Under the pieces are notes generated by a model. The model saw only the letters and a program-made list of their open reading frames with translations. It had not been told where the DNA came from and searched no databases. A program made the position numbers and the translations under genes. Positions 23,821 through 35,800 of a stretch of DNA of 64,000 nt are shown piece after piece (position 1 is the stretch's first letter; each line of letters opens with the position of its first letter). Source of the DNA: Lasiosphaeris hirsuta (Eukaryota; Ascomycota; Sordariomycetes; Sordariales; Lasiosphaeriaceae); assembly GCA_030549175.1 (NCBI GenBank), contig JAUKUA010000001.1, positions 2,170,001-2,234,000 of the forward strand, in the 5' to 3' direction.

Positions 23821-25166
23821 CGTGGCCTTGGGTTGGGAGTCGTGGCCTCGCAGTCAGGTGAGTTGGGGAAGGCGGGGCAAGCAGCTGCTAAACGAGTTGG
23901 ATAGCTTCGTAGCCGGCGTTGGAAGCGTGTTGCAGGCAAATATGCTCAATGCTTGAGTCGGCAAATCTGTTGTCAGTTACTTGCTATGTCAGGATATCGA
24001 AATAAAATGGGCAGGCAGCTGGGACGATTGTACTGCCGATTTGTCAGGCTGCGAGGTAAGGAGGAGGATGGAATTGGTTCGAAGCTGGAGGGGCAGGCGG
24101 CATCATGTTGCGGGTCAGTGAGGCCGCATGGAGGGGCGCACTAGACGCTGGCAGCAGACAGACAGGGGAGAGAGAGCTGGGCTCCAGCCACTACCCGGTC
24201 ACTGACAAGTCCCCCTGCCTATTGGCCAGACGCTCCACGATGGGAACACCAGAATGGATCTGTTTCACTGTGTGCAGTCTTGCAACAATACTAGCTGGGC
24301 TGTAATTAGTTTCCTTTATCCTTTGCATCGTTACTGCTGGGCTTGTGTGCAGAAACCCTCCCTCTGTTTGGACTCTTCCAGACCATATCGGACTTAGTAA
24401 AGTAGTGCAGCCGTCTGGGATTCAGGTTGGGAACCGCAGCAGAAATCATGCCCTTCCAAGACTGGTTTGCGTCTTTTAACACTCTTCCTCGATGGATCGA
24501 GACACTGCAGCCCCATCCATTCTTTGCGGGGTGAGCTATGTGAGAAAGTGAGGTGATCGCTGCAGGAGACGGCACGACGAAGGTGGAAGGCAAAAAGATC
24601 ACACATCGTCAATTGTTGGTGACGTTTCGCCGGCTTGGGAGGCAAAGCTAAGGTGGGGCTGGAGTTGGATCTGATCCATGATCTGGTGGTTTGCGAGGGG
24701 GAGCTGGGGAAATAGTTGCCCAGGCGCGCTTGGGCCAGGGAGGGGTCCTCGTCCTGCGCAACATGCTAATATGCGCCCCACACAGCTTGGTGGAGAAAGT
24801 GGGAGGGTGGAGGAGAGACAACTCCGCCGCATCGACTCCTTCCCTCGCTCGATCCGCAAATTCTATCCAGGCGAGCTAAAGATATCATGAACACCTTGGC
24901 ATAACTCTCTGTTTCTTCTCTCGCGACTTCTTCTTACGACCCGTTACGACCATTTCGCTCATTTTTCCTTTTTTTGTTCGCCTGCCAGTTTTGCCTCTCG
25001 CATTAGACCTGCCCCTCGCCGGCTTTGGCTCACAACTTGCGAAGGCTTTTCTTGATCGCCTCACCGCATAATATCCCATCTTTGGCGCGCCTCCTGTTCA
25101 AGAGAGCCTCTCCTCCGACGGAAAATCACGCGAGCTCACTCCGCCGCCCCCACTCTCTGAACCACT
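23821..25166. other. divergent promoter region of doa1 and strap
   Basis: A spacer of about 1.3 kb. Pyrimidine-rich sequence from about 24900 to 25160 leads into the Strap start and suits a 5' UTR. No gene is supported. Confidence 0.55.
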
Positions 25167-26316
25167 ATGGCCGAGCCTAACCCCCGACAATACGTCCCCT
25201 TGACCTGCCACGGCCACTCGCGTCCCGTCCCTCACTTGAGCTTCTCGCCGCTGGAGAAGGAGGATGTCTACTACATGATCTCTGCTTGCAAAGGTCTGTG
25301 ATTTTTTTTGTTTCTATTTTTATTTATTTATTTATTTTATTTTTTTAGACGCTTGCTAACCGCTCCTCCTTGCAGATGGCAACCCGATGCTTCGCGACGG
25401 CCAGACTGGCGATTGGATTGGGACGTTTCTGGGCCATAAGGGCGCTGTTTGGCAAGCACGATTGAGCCCAGATGCATCGACCGCTGCGACCGCATCCGCC
25501 GACTTCACGGCCAAAGTCTGGGATACCCATACTGGAGAACTTCTCTACATTCTCCAGCACGACCATATTGTTCGCGCTATCGCCTATCCTTTCGATAACT
25601 CGGGAATGCTAGCGACCGGCGGGTTCGAGAAGAAGCTTCGAATCTTCGATTTGCAAGAGCAGAAGCCGAGCGCTTCGCCAACATCCACCAACCCCACCGT
25701 GATTGCCCCGGTCACGGTCGAGACTTCCCGGGCGTTTGAGATTGGCGAGGGAGCGCACAAAGATGCCATAAAATTCATCGTTTGGGCCATGGACCCTAAC
25801 GTCATCATCACCGCTTCCGGTGACACTCTGCGATGGTTTGACCTTCCGTCCCGCCGCTGTGTCCGAGAGGCCAAGCTTGAGGGAGAAATCAAGTCTTGTG
25901 AGCTTGTGAACCTTGCGCCGGCATACAGTTCCCCTACAGACATTGGTGGTGGACTTCCGGTCCTGGCCGTTGCTGCTGGCAAGACGGCTTACTTTTGGGG
26001 CGGAAAGCGGGCCGAGGACCAGATCAAGCAGATAACACTGTCTCACGGAATTGCCAGTGTAGCTCTTGACTTGAGAGGCAGGAAGTTTGTGGTTGGGGAG
26101 GAACCAGGCACGTGGGCGCGCGTGTACAATTGGGAGGACGGCAACGAGATTGACGTGCACAAGGGACACCACGGGCCTATCTGGTCAATCGCTTTTTCGC
26201 CAGATGGCAATCTCTACGCGACTGGGTCTGAAGATGGGACCATCAAAATGTGGAAGAATTGCGATGGCTTTTATGGACTCTGGCGTGGGGGCATGTCTGG
26301 TAGCGGTTCAGACTAG
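25167..26316 (+). CDS. Strap-like WD40 protein (serine/threonine kinase receptor-associated protein)
   Basis: Two exons (25167-25293, 25376-26316) give 355 aa, matching animal and fungal Strap (about 330-350 aa). It opens MAEPNPRQYVPLTCHGHSRPV, the conserved start where the first blade begins HGHSRPV. Six to seven WD repeats follow (GAVWQARLSPDAS, TAKVWDTHTG, LRIFDLQEQ, GPIWSIAFSPDGN, GTIKMW). Strap binds the SMN complex and Unr in animals and acts as a scaffold; in fungi the role is little studied. The intron holds long T/A runs. The stop is TAG (26314-26316), after which the same frame stays open for 136 more codons. Confidence 0.92.
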
Positions 26317-26724
26317 GAGGTGGATGATAGCCCCAGGTTTCCCTCGTTTGATGATACCCTCGACAAACTATCTGCCATCTCCGCGCTGGCTCAAAGCCGC
26401 TGCAGTATCACGTCGGGTATGCCTGAGCTTCTCAATGATGAGGTCGCGGCCGTGTCTCCCGAGGACTCGAATGCTGACCTTCTCCTCAGCTATTCACCGA
26501 TAATATCCAACAAAGCACTTTCGCCTGTTCCTGCTATACCAAGCCCAGCGTCGTCGTTTTGTTCCGATCTTCTCCTCAGCTATGATGAGCTGCAGACCGC
26601 TCCGCCGCAGTGCTGCCGTTGCGGCTTCGCATGCTGCGCTCGTAATGTCGAGATGCCCTACTTTGAAGACAATCTCAGCATTATAGATGAGTCAAAATTT
26701 TGGGATGGAGGCTCTCTGCTCTAA
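26317..26724 (+). other. in-frame open extension after the Strap stop codon
   Basis: This frame is the same as Strap's and runs from the TAG at 26314 to TAA at 26722-26724 without a stop. The predicted residues are Ser/Asp-rich, contain two copies of DLLLSY, one Cys cluster (PPQCCRCGFACCARN), and end DESKFWDGGSLL. GC content here resembles coding DNA, and the sequence turns AT-rich right after the TAA. I found no donor/acceptor pair that would remove the TAG in phase. It could be stop readthrough, a separate small gene starting at the Met at 26419, or chance. Confidence 0.35.
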
Positions 26725-27826
26725 AGGGAGCAGGTGGCAGGCCATGGTTATTTCTGCATGGATGCGAATTAGATTGGCTGTTTTGCGCCCACTGGAGCAA
26801 TAGACATTTCTTGTCACTTCTACCTTAGAATTACAAGTTACCCACCTAACTCTTGAACATACTTGCTGAAATCAACAAATGCTTATTTGTAGATAAAATG
26901 ACTGTGTATTGTGTGATAAGATGCATCGACCAGCAAAAATAAGCTTATTTGATGTGTAAATACAATGCCAAAATCCAGCAGGGTACCTATGTATAGAGAA
27001 CAGAGTGATGATACAGCAACGCCAGGAATGTAGGTGGCTTTTTTTGGTCATTCCTTCGACTCATGGATATCAACTCCCTTGTCACTTATATTTGGCATTT
27101 TAGATACGTATATTTCATGTCGATACATCTCAACTATTTAAAGAAGCCATCTATCTCTTAGAACCCACCACGGGGGCTAAGGTGAGTAAATACTGGTACC
27201 GCTTCTCCCGTGCTGTCTCTTCCCTTGACAAGGCAACGTACATGTGTCTATCACAGCATGGAGCCTTCCTCAAGAATGCCAGGAAGACCCAGCTAAAAAA
27301 AAAAAAAAACTTGATCTAATAATGTTCAATGTCTTGCCCATGAGGAGCATGGCATAGTTTCTACGACATGTTTACATCCAACTTGGTTAGGACCCAGGAT
27401 CCGGTTAGCATCCAGCCGAATCCGGGACTCAGCTGGTATCCAGGACTCGGTAAGCTCCAGGCCGATACGGTAAACGGTAAACGTGGCTGCTGCTGAGAGG
27501 GAATGAAGCCAGAACCCATGGCGGCCATCTCTTGTTGTTATGGTTGGAATAGACAAGGCAGGAACGATGGTGCTTTTTCATACACCCCACTGTCCCGTGA
27601 TCATGTTTGCTTCTCGTCTTCGTTCTTATCGTGATGCCGTATCAATTTCTAGCGCCAAACACCGCTCATTAACCACTCTCATTTTCCACCGGCCCTCACC
27701 CGGACAACCTCCAACAATTGCACAACCACTTTCTGACTTTATGCCCTCTCTCTAGCATGCCTGCCAACCCACCTTACTCAACCTAAGTCAATATTCACCA
27801 CACTGGCAACCGTGAGCTTCACAATA
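26725..27826. other. AT-rich spacer, about 1.1 kb
   Basis: Noticeably AT-rich between 26760 and 27150, with an A14 run at about 27295-27310. It serves as 3' flank of Strap and promoter of the coiled-coil orphan. No gene seen. Confidence 0.55.
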
Positions 27827-29363
27827 ATGTCTGGCCAAACTACCAGAGGCCCCCCGGCCGTGCCTAGCAACCAGTCAAGTGACTCGGACAGTATTCTCAA
27901 AAAAGCTTATGACGCCGACCGAAAGGCCAGAACTGCTGTTTTGGAGAAGGAGAGAAAAAGGCTTCTGGCGGAGAATGAGCACTCATTCCAAGCTGCCTAC
28001 CGTGATGCCACATTGTCCAGGTTGATTCGAGCAGCAAAAGCGAAAAGAGATGCCCGGTAGGTAGCCGAGTTCTTGACTTGACTCACAGCCACTTTCGTTC
28101 ATCATTGGACAACAGCTAATCATAGTTGGGCAATCCAGAAATTCCACTGGTGTGTCGTATGGAAGCAAGATGCAACAGCTCAAGGGAAAGACAGTAGATA
28201 ACCTTGACGAGGAGGATGCTGGTTTTACGGCGCGCTGGTTAGACAAGTTCATTGAAGCTAATACGCCTATCCAAAACAGCATGGTTGGTGAAGCTACCAC
28301 AACTGCTCCTGTCGGGCACGCCTCTCCGCTGCTGGCTCCCACCATGGCCAGTCCTGTCGGCAACACCTTGTCCCCCACCTTTGGCATAGCCGCTCCTGTC
28401 GGATACCCTCCTTCGCCGCTAGCTTCCGCAGTGGCTAGTCCTGCTGGCAATACCTCGTCGCCAGCTTTTAGCGTAGCCGGTCCTGTCGGATACAATTCCT
28501 CGCTGCCGACTTCTGCCATGGCTGGTTCTGCCATGGCTGGTTCTGTCGGCGACACCTTGTCCCCGGCGCCTACCCAAAATGGCATGGTTGGTGGAGCTAC
28601 CTCAACTGCTCCTGTCGGGTACGCTGCTTCGCTGCCAGCTTCTGCCTTGGCTGGCCCTGCCAGCTATACTTGGTCTCCAGCTTTTGGCGTAGCCACTTCG
28701 GGCTACGCTCCTTCGCTGCCGGCTTCTGCCATGGCTAGTTCTCTCGGTAACAACTCGTCCCCAGCGCCTGCCCAAAATAACATGGCTAGTGGAGCCACCG
28801 TAACTGCTCCTGTCGAACACGCTGCTTTGCTGCCGGCTTCTGCCATGGCTGGCCCTATCGACAGTACCTCGTCCCCAGCTTTGGGCGTGGCCGTTCCTGT
28901 CGGGGAGGTCTCATTCCCGCCTTCTCCCATGGCTCTTCCTTTCGTAGATGCCTCCGATATCCCTGCTGGCGCAACATCCGCATCAAACCATCAAGCCCGT
29001 CTCGAAAGCCTATCCCAAGAGATTCAGAAACAGCAGCACGACATGCATGCTATGAAGAAGAACATGCGGGCTATGAGGGAGGACACGCGGGCCATGAAGA
29101 AGGACATGCAGTCTATGCAACAGAACATGCAGCAGAACGTGCAACAGAACATGCAGTACCTCCAAGAGCAGCAGCAGCGAGCCCTAGCTCCCGCTCAGGA
29201 GCACATTGAAAGATTGATAGGGAACGAAGAGGCCAAGGCCGCGATGAGAAAGATGGCAAAGGGCCTTGATCACATGAGGAAGGCGGTCCAGGCTTGGGAT
29301 GAGGTGCTCAAGGATATGGGATCACAGAAGATGGACTTAGACTCGGAGAATGCGGACTCGTAG
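27827..29363 (+). CDS. orphan protein: Pro/Ser/Ala-Val-Gly repeats plus coiled coil
   Basis: Two exons (27827-28056, 28139-29363) join at a GTAGGT donor and CAG acceptor in phase to give 484 aa. No known family. The N-terminal 100 residues are charged and helical (DRKARTAVLEKERKRLL). Residues about 135-350 are an imperfect tandem repeat of around 30 residues built from APVGY, LPASAMA and SPAFGVA. A Met/Gln/Lys-rich coiled coil follows, with repeated MKKDM and MQQN units, and the protein ends acidic. No signal peptide or TM segment. The repeat and coiled coil suggest a structural or scaffold protein. The upstream GTG that would lengthen the frame was rejected in favour of the ATG. Confidence 0.72.
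28290..28920 (+). repeat. degenerate coding minisatellite of about 90-100 bases
   Basis: Imperfect tandem units encode variants of 'APVGY..SLPASAMAGP.GNTSSPAFGVA'. Two units carry the extra segment NGMVGGAT/NNMASGAT, implying a higher-order unit that was itself duplicated. Units are diverged, so length change is probably old. Confidence 0.7.
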
Positions 29364-29950
29364 GGCAGGACTTGGGACTTGGAGTGAATGATCAAGACTC
29401 AAGTTGCTCTTGGTAGCAGCAGCCTGTTCTGTTCCATAATGAGAACTTCCCTTCAGACTCCGGAGCGGTCGGCAGACTTGATAGATGCGATGCCGCCTTT
29501 TGGTTGGTTGAAATGACAGCCCATTCGGCGCATTCTCTGCGGGGATTAAACTCGTCTTGTGGAATGTGAGGGTGAAATGTGGAATGTGTAGACGACACGT
29601 GGAATGTGTGGCGGAATGCGGCCGGAACCCCCCAACCCTTGCAAGGCTTGCGCTGTGGTAGGCAAGGGCCCCCCATATTGGCGGGGCTCGGGGCTGCTCG
29701 GGGCATGCGGCTCCGCTCCTGGCAGCGGGGTGTTTCGGTAGCTCCAGGGATTGAAGGAAGCTCTCCGCTCGTGTGAATGCATTGACGGGTCCCAACAAAC
29801 CCAACAACACCTTTGCCCGTCGCCGCGAAGCTGGCCACCTCGCAATAAATAATACATCCACTGACACCACTTCTGTATATGTACCCGTAGCCTGGATCAA
29901 CACCAGTCCTGCCATCACGCAATTGCGCGACCAAACATCAACAACCCAGA
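29364..29950. other. spacer between the orphan and spt8
   Basis: About 590 bp, containing the CATTCC-type motif array and the spt8 promoter. The long minus-strand frames that cross it show no family resemblance. Confidence 0.5.
29559..29620. promoter_or_regulatory. 20-bp-spaced array of GTGGAATGTG (CATTCC) motifs
   Basis: GTGGAATGTG begins at 29559, 29579 and 29599, exactly 20 bp apart, and another GGAATG lies at about 29613. On the other strand this reads CACATTCCAC, containing CATTCC, the site type of TEA/ATTS factors such as AbaA/Tec1. It is 330-390 bp upstream of spt8. Motif and spacing are seen; function is inferred. Confidence 0.45.
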
Positions 29951-31108
29951 ATGGACGAGGAATACGCGAGCTCCGAAAACGAGCAGGACGAGCTCATGGA
30001 GGAGGCCGACGAGCTCGACCCCGACAACGATGCTGAAGATGGAGAGGAGGAGGAGGAGGACGAGCAGGACGAGCAGGACGAGCCCGATCCTGAACCCGAG
30101 CCAGAACCCGACCCCGACCAGGCCGAGCCCGAAGCGACCGAGTCTTTTGACGAGGCCGCTGCCACCGACGGCCAGACTGGCGACCAAGACTCGGCTTCTG
30201 CCGACCGCACGGCGAAGCGTGGCTCCGCGACTCCCTCGATCCCCGCGACAGCATCCAGATGGCGGGCCGCCGTGCGCCAGGAATACATCACGGCGCCCCT
30301 CTACGACATCGTGCCTACCATGGCTGCACCCCAAGCCACAAGTATCAACGCAATAGCCGTCACGCCCGACCTCCGCTACTGGCTAACAGGAGGCTCGGAC
30401 GGGTACATTAGGAAATACGATGGCATGGGGACAATCAATGGGAAACAGCAATTGACTGTGGCGCAAAAGCACCCTTTTGTCGACACCGTGACCAAGGCCG
30501 GCATCCTCATGAGCTATTGGGAGAACGAAGAGCCGTCCCCGCCGAATGCCCGTGCCGACGAACGCGTCTTGTCACCAGTATACAGCCTGGCGGTCCACAG
30601 CGGCGCTCTGTGGCTGCTGAGTGGTCTCGAGAGCGGAGGCATCAACCTGCAGAGCGTGCGCCATGACGAGGGTAAAAGGATACATTGCCTGCGCGACGGC
30701 GGTCACACAAATGCTGTCAGCGTGCTGCAGCTAGCCCCCGACGAAAAGAGTGTGCTGAGCGGAAGTTGGGACAAGTCGGTGCTCGACTGGGACTTGAACA
30801 ACGGTCAGATCCTGCGCCGCTTTGATGGGAGCGGAGGACAAATATCAGCCATTGAGCTACGGCCGGCGAACGGAGCCCCCATCCCCGCCGAGGCGAGCGA
30901 TCCCGACGTGAAGAGCGATACCTTTGAGAGCAATGATCACAAACCACGGCCAAACGGCTTCTTCGCCAATGGCGCGACCGGTGAGGCAGAACCACTAGCG
31001 CCTGTAGGCGATGCTGTCAAGCCCACTGGTGATGCCGCATCCCCTGAACACGAGTCTCTTTTCGGTAGCCCCGCGGGGTCCCTGTTCGGCGATGATAACG
31101 ACACCATG

Positions 31109-31146
<38 letters not shown>

Positions 31147-32080
31147 GTTTGGTAACGACGATGACGACCCTTTCTCCAGAGATATGGACATAGACCTTCA
31201 GGAGTCTAACACCCATGGGCTGGATCACCCGGGGGACTTTCCTATGGGGGATTCAGACGTGCCGAATGGAAACGCAGCCAACGTGGGCCCTCCCGTGCCC
31301 GCAACCGATGCAAATGGAAATGCCCACCTCGGCGCGCTAAATGGCGACGGGGTTATTCCCAATGGCGACACGACCGAGGATGTCGACCTGAAGGAGAACC
31401 CCGCGGATACCCAGCTGCCCTCCTCGGACCCTGTGACACAGCCAAACGAGGCAGCTGCGGATGCAGCCCCAGCTATTGCCCACCCGGCCAATACCTCACC
31501 TGCCCTCGTATACAATTCAGGCGCCCCCGCCCATCACCAGGATCCGACCCAGTCTTCGTCAAGCACTTTCCTCTCGGCCGCCATGGACGGCACCATCCGC
31601 ATCTGGGACCGGCGGGTGCCGGATCCCGTCGCGCGCATTGGCAACCGCCGCGGCGTGCCGCCGTGGTGCATGGGGGCGTGCTGGAGCCCCGACGGCAACT
31701 GGATCTACGCGGGGCGGCGCAACGGCACGGTCGAGGAGTTCAGCATCCACAAGGCGCGCAGCAGCTGGCAGCCCGAGCGGGTGCTCAAGTTCCCCGCCGG
31801 CAGCGGCGCCGTCAGCGCCGTGCGGCCCATGGTCAACGGCCGCCACCTCGTCTGCGCCTCCCACGATATCCTGAGGCTCTACGACCTGCGCGAGAACGCC
31901 GCGTTCAAGCACTCCAAGGTCCCCTTCATCATCATCCCGGGCCCTCCCCGCGCCGGCGTCATCTCGACCCTCTACGTCGACCCTACGTCGCGCATCATGA
32001 TCTCGGCCGCCGGCACCAGGGGTTGGGATGGCACCTCGACAGAGGTCTTGATTGGGTATGAGATTGGCGTCTCACAGTAG
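29951..32080 (+). CDS. spt8: Spt8, SAGA complex WD40 subunit
   Basis: A single exon of 709 aa. The N-terminal 100 residues are very acidic (EEEEEDEQDEQDE). The WD40 region then starts APLYDIVPTMAAPQATSINAIAVTPDLRYWLTGG, a strong Spt8 signature, and continues through GSWDKSVLDWDLNNG. A long poorly ordered insert (about 320-530), including a run of 13 Gly coded by (GGC)n at 31109-31145, separates it from the C-terminal blades (AAMDGTIRIWDRR, GACWSPDGNWIYAGRRNGTVEEF, HDILRLYDLRE). In SAGA, Spt8 helps to contact TBP and regulates its loading at promoters; it acts in the nucleus. Start ATG at 29951 lies after a TATATGTACC stretch. Call is confident. Confidence 0.93.
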
Positions 32081-32852
32081 CACTGGGCTCTGGCCGACTC
32101 TTAATTGTGTCCTTTAATCAGGTGTTTTGAGGTTGGATACGGAAAGCGTTTTAGACATTATGTGCATTTCTCTTTTCTGTGTCAGCCTTTTGGTCATTCA
32201 TGGTATCGGATGGGAAAGGAGAAAATGGGCAGCCAAGGGGGGTTTGTTTAGGTAGCGCCTTTATGTCTTGCGCCCCCCTGCCTTACCAGCCGGTCTAGAC
32301 AGGCAGGCAGGTTAAATACCCCCATCATGATGAATGAAATAGCGTTTGGACTTTTACTTCCTGGCTGGCTTGATGTTTTGGAGGTGGTCCTCTGCGAGAC
32401 TAAGACCCTCCTGAGCTTCCGGCTGTTCCGGATTGTACTTTTACTCTCACACAGCCCGGAGTCCATGCATACACTTGACAGCATCTCGAAAAGGGGTTGG
32501 AAATATTTTTCTGGAATCGAGGTACAAAACAGTTTCTCAAGCAACGTTCCTTCCTTCCCATACTGCTTTCGCACAACACACTCATCATTCACTATTTTAT
32601 GCCCTGTGGTCATATATCCACTTTTGGTGCCAAACCAATCGTGCCATGCGTTTGCAGCTGTGCGATAAGTACTCTGCCAATAGCGTCACATCGACCAGGA
32701 GACATCCCTGGAAAACAAAATACAAAGTCCATCAGTACCCAGAGAAACCAGGTTTGCAGATCCATCATGCCCCAGCGCTGGCTGTTGTTGCTTGTTGGTA
32801 GGTTGCACCAAAGGCTAGCGTCTTGGTTCAAAGGGGAGATTGGAGCCTTCAG
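32081..32852. other. convergent spacer between spt8 and the RNAi helicase gene
   Basis: Contains only the 3' flanks of two genes that face each other. The short overlapping frames at 32248-32856 are unsupported. Confidence 0.55.
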
Positions 32853-35800
32853 TTAGAGATCAATGAGCCAATCCTCGGTGTCATTGCTTCGGGAACGATC
32901 ATGTGCCACGCTGTTCGGCGGAGTAGTCCGGGGATTCACACCAGAGGCGGCGGTCTCCTTGCTGTCGTTAGTGGCGTTCACGCTCGAACCCGACGGCCCT
33001 CCCCCGTGTCGTGGTACCGGGGCTTGTGCATTGACATCAAGGCCGGATGACGCTGACGCCCTGATTTGCTTCCAAAACTGAGGGCTTCGAGACGAACCGC
33101 GTGGTGAACCCCGAGTTGAGCCCCGAGAGCCTTGAGGAGTGCCCCGAGAGCCTTGAGGAGAGCCCCGAGAGCCTTGAGGAGAGCCCCGAGAGCCTTGAGG
33201 AGAGCCCCTAATGGACTGAGGGTTTCTGGCGGGGGACGGCTGACAATTTCCAACATACTTTTCTTTGTTGGAAATTGGCCTTGTGGCTGTGGTTCCATCA
33301 ACGCGACTAGCAAAAGGGTCTTCAATCCGTGTTTTGGGTGAGCTAGGCTGGACTCGTATGGCTTTTGTAGGTGCAGTTGAACCGCGTTGAGCCATCTCGA
33401 TCTGGGTAGATCCCCCGCCGCTGTCAACACGGCGCCCATCCACTAGCGAGGTTTGTCGAAATGTTTCTCTCATGAGTGGTTGTGGTGGGGCGCCTGTCTC
33501 GCTTGATGCTTTCATCAGAGATGCCCGATCTTGATCCAACTTCTCCTCATTCTTCGCGACTCCTTTCCGAAACCCATCTCTCCGGCTCGCGGCTTCAGCC
33601 CTTGACCACAGTGGCGTAGATTCAGTAGTTTTCCCTCTGCTTTGTCGTGTTGCTGGGGACTTTTGCGCGTTCGGGTGGATCATCGCCGCTTGCATCATCA
33701 TGGAACTCGGCTCGGCACCAGCTTGGATAAGTTGCTGCTCGAGAGGCATTTCTTCTCTTGCAATCGCCTGAGAAAGGCGTGCGTCGCTAGCAGCGGCCTG
33801 ATCCTGAGTTCTCTTGAATCTTTCGCAGTGACAGGCGCATTGTTGACTGCAGTACACCTGGCACTGATGCCCACATTCAAGCACCTTGCGGCAGGGCTGG
33901 TTACACGACAGAGTCTCGTGGGGCGTTCTAAAAATATAGTCAGTAAAATGCGAGATTCCTCGGCGTGCCTAACTTACGGATGGCATCTGAGAGCGCAGCG
34001 ATGTCCACACGGCCGCATCTCCCCGCACCGCAAGTCACATCCGCCAGCGTTATCTCCCCAGTCCTCCAACTCCTTCACCCAAGTCTCTCTGCCATGTCTT
34101 TGACACACAAGAGGCAGACCCTTCTGAACCTTGACTTGTTCCTGCTCGGCAAACCCATTCCATATGTTGGCCCACACCTCATAGGACGCCTTCCCGGCTT
34201 TCAGGGCATTCATGCGGATGTTTCCGAACAGGTAAAGCCCACGGCGGGCACGGCTAATGGCGACAACGGCCCGTCGTTTGTCCTCTAGAAAGCCCACGGC
34301 TGGGCCATCCTTTGGGCTCCGGACCATCGAGAGTAGAATGATATCGTTCTCCTCGCCTTGGTAGGAGTCAACCGTAGCAACGTTGAACGTCAAGAGCATC
34401 AGTGAGCCGTGCTTTTTCAGCTTGCTCAAGACCACCTTGCGCTGGCCGTTATAAAACGTGAGGATGGTTATCTTCGTAGCTGGAACACCATTGGCAACCA
34501 GATAGGCGAAGAAATTGACGACCATCTGGGCTTCCTGCTCGTTGAATTTGCTGTGATCCGAATTGGTATCCTCAAGCCAAGTATGGTCGAAGAGCCAACA
34601 GTTCCGACCTCCCATCCCAGGGACATCTGGTCGATTGGTCTCAGAAAGGACACTCTGGTGGTTTGTGAGCCGTGGATAAAATGGATCGAGGATCTTCTTC
34701 AACTCTGGCTTCATCCGACGCTGCTGGTTGAGCATGGTAAAGGGCATGCCCAAGTCAATCATGCGTTGAAAGAGCGAAACATCGAGGTTGTAGGGCGACT
34801 CGCCGAGCCAGCGAATATCGCAGCTCGGTGCAAGTTGCTGGTGATCTCCAACGAGGACCAACTGCTGGATCGATGGATAAAGGGCAGAAACAATATTGGC
34901 CTCCCTTGTTTCCGCAGCCTCTTCGATCAGCATGGACCGAGGCTGTAATGCGGAAAGGAACGCGCGATACTTTGTGAGGCCGGTAGTGGTGCAGCCCACT
35001 ACGTCGATCCTTTCTCGCTCGACGAGTTGAGTGTCCTGTTCGGACTTGCCAATTTTGGCCTCTTTACACAATGTGGTGTATTTCTCGAGCAGTGCGCTGA
35101 ATTTGGGTTTGACTGCGGCTAAAAGACTGGCTTGGAAGTATTGGTAAACGACTCCCCTCCACGCCGTACCAATGGTAAACAGATCCTTACATTTCCCCAG
35201 AAGGGATTCAACTCTGTGATCCCAAGACGTCATATGGCCCGGCTCTTTCCCAGACCACTTTTGTTCCAGCACGATGAGTTTTCCGCGAATCCTTTCATAG
35301 TCTTCCTCATCATCCGCAATGTTCTGAAGATCCCCATCAGCTTCAAAATCTTCGGGCGACAACTCGGTCCGCTCTAGCTGTGTCGGGTGTCGGTTGCGAA
35401 GGATCTGGGCAGGGATCAGGTTGTCTCCAAGCCATAGGGAGAACGGGCCCATCTCCTGAAGGGAGGGGACAACCTCCATGTCATCGTCGGGGTAGAGCGA
35501 ATGAAATTGGTCTTCTGTGATGATGCCATAATTTCGAAGTTGTTTTGGATCTAAGAGGTCGTCGCCGAAGAGGCAGTTGATGAGTTCCTCAATATCATCG
35601 ATGGCCCTTCGACGAGAAGCCTCTATGACTCGGGCATTGTTGTCTGGGGCAGACCAGCCGCCGCGCATTCGCGCCTGAAACATTGTATGTTGATAGATCC
35701 GAGCATCACTTGTCCTTCCACCGACCCGTAAGACGCGGGCATTTGCGTCCAAACACCGGATCAGCAGACAGTCGAGGGCATGGTTCGTCTGGGCGGACAC

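Noticed and set aside
26280..26420. Intron that would remove the Strap stop codon
   Set aside because: Candidate donor/acceptor pairs are either under 40 bases apart or change the reading phase.
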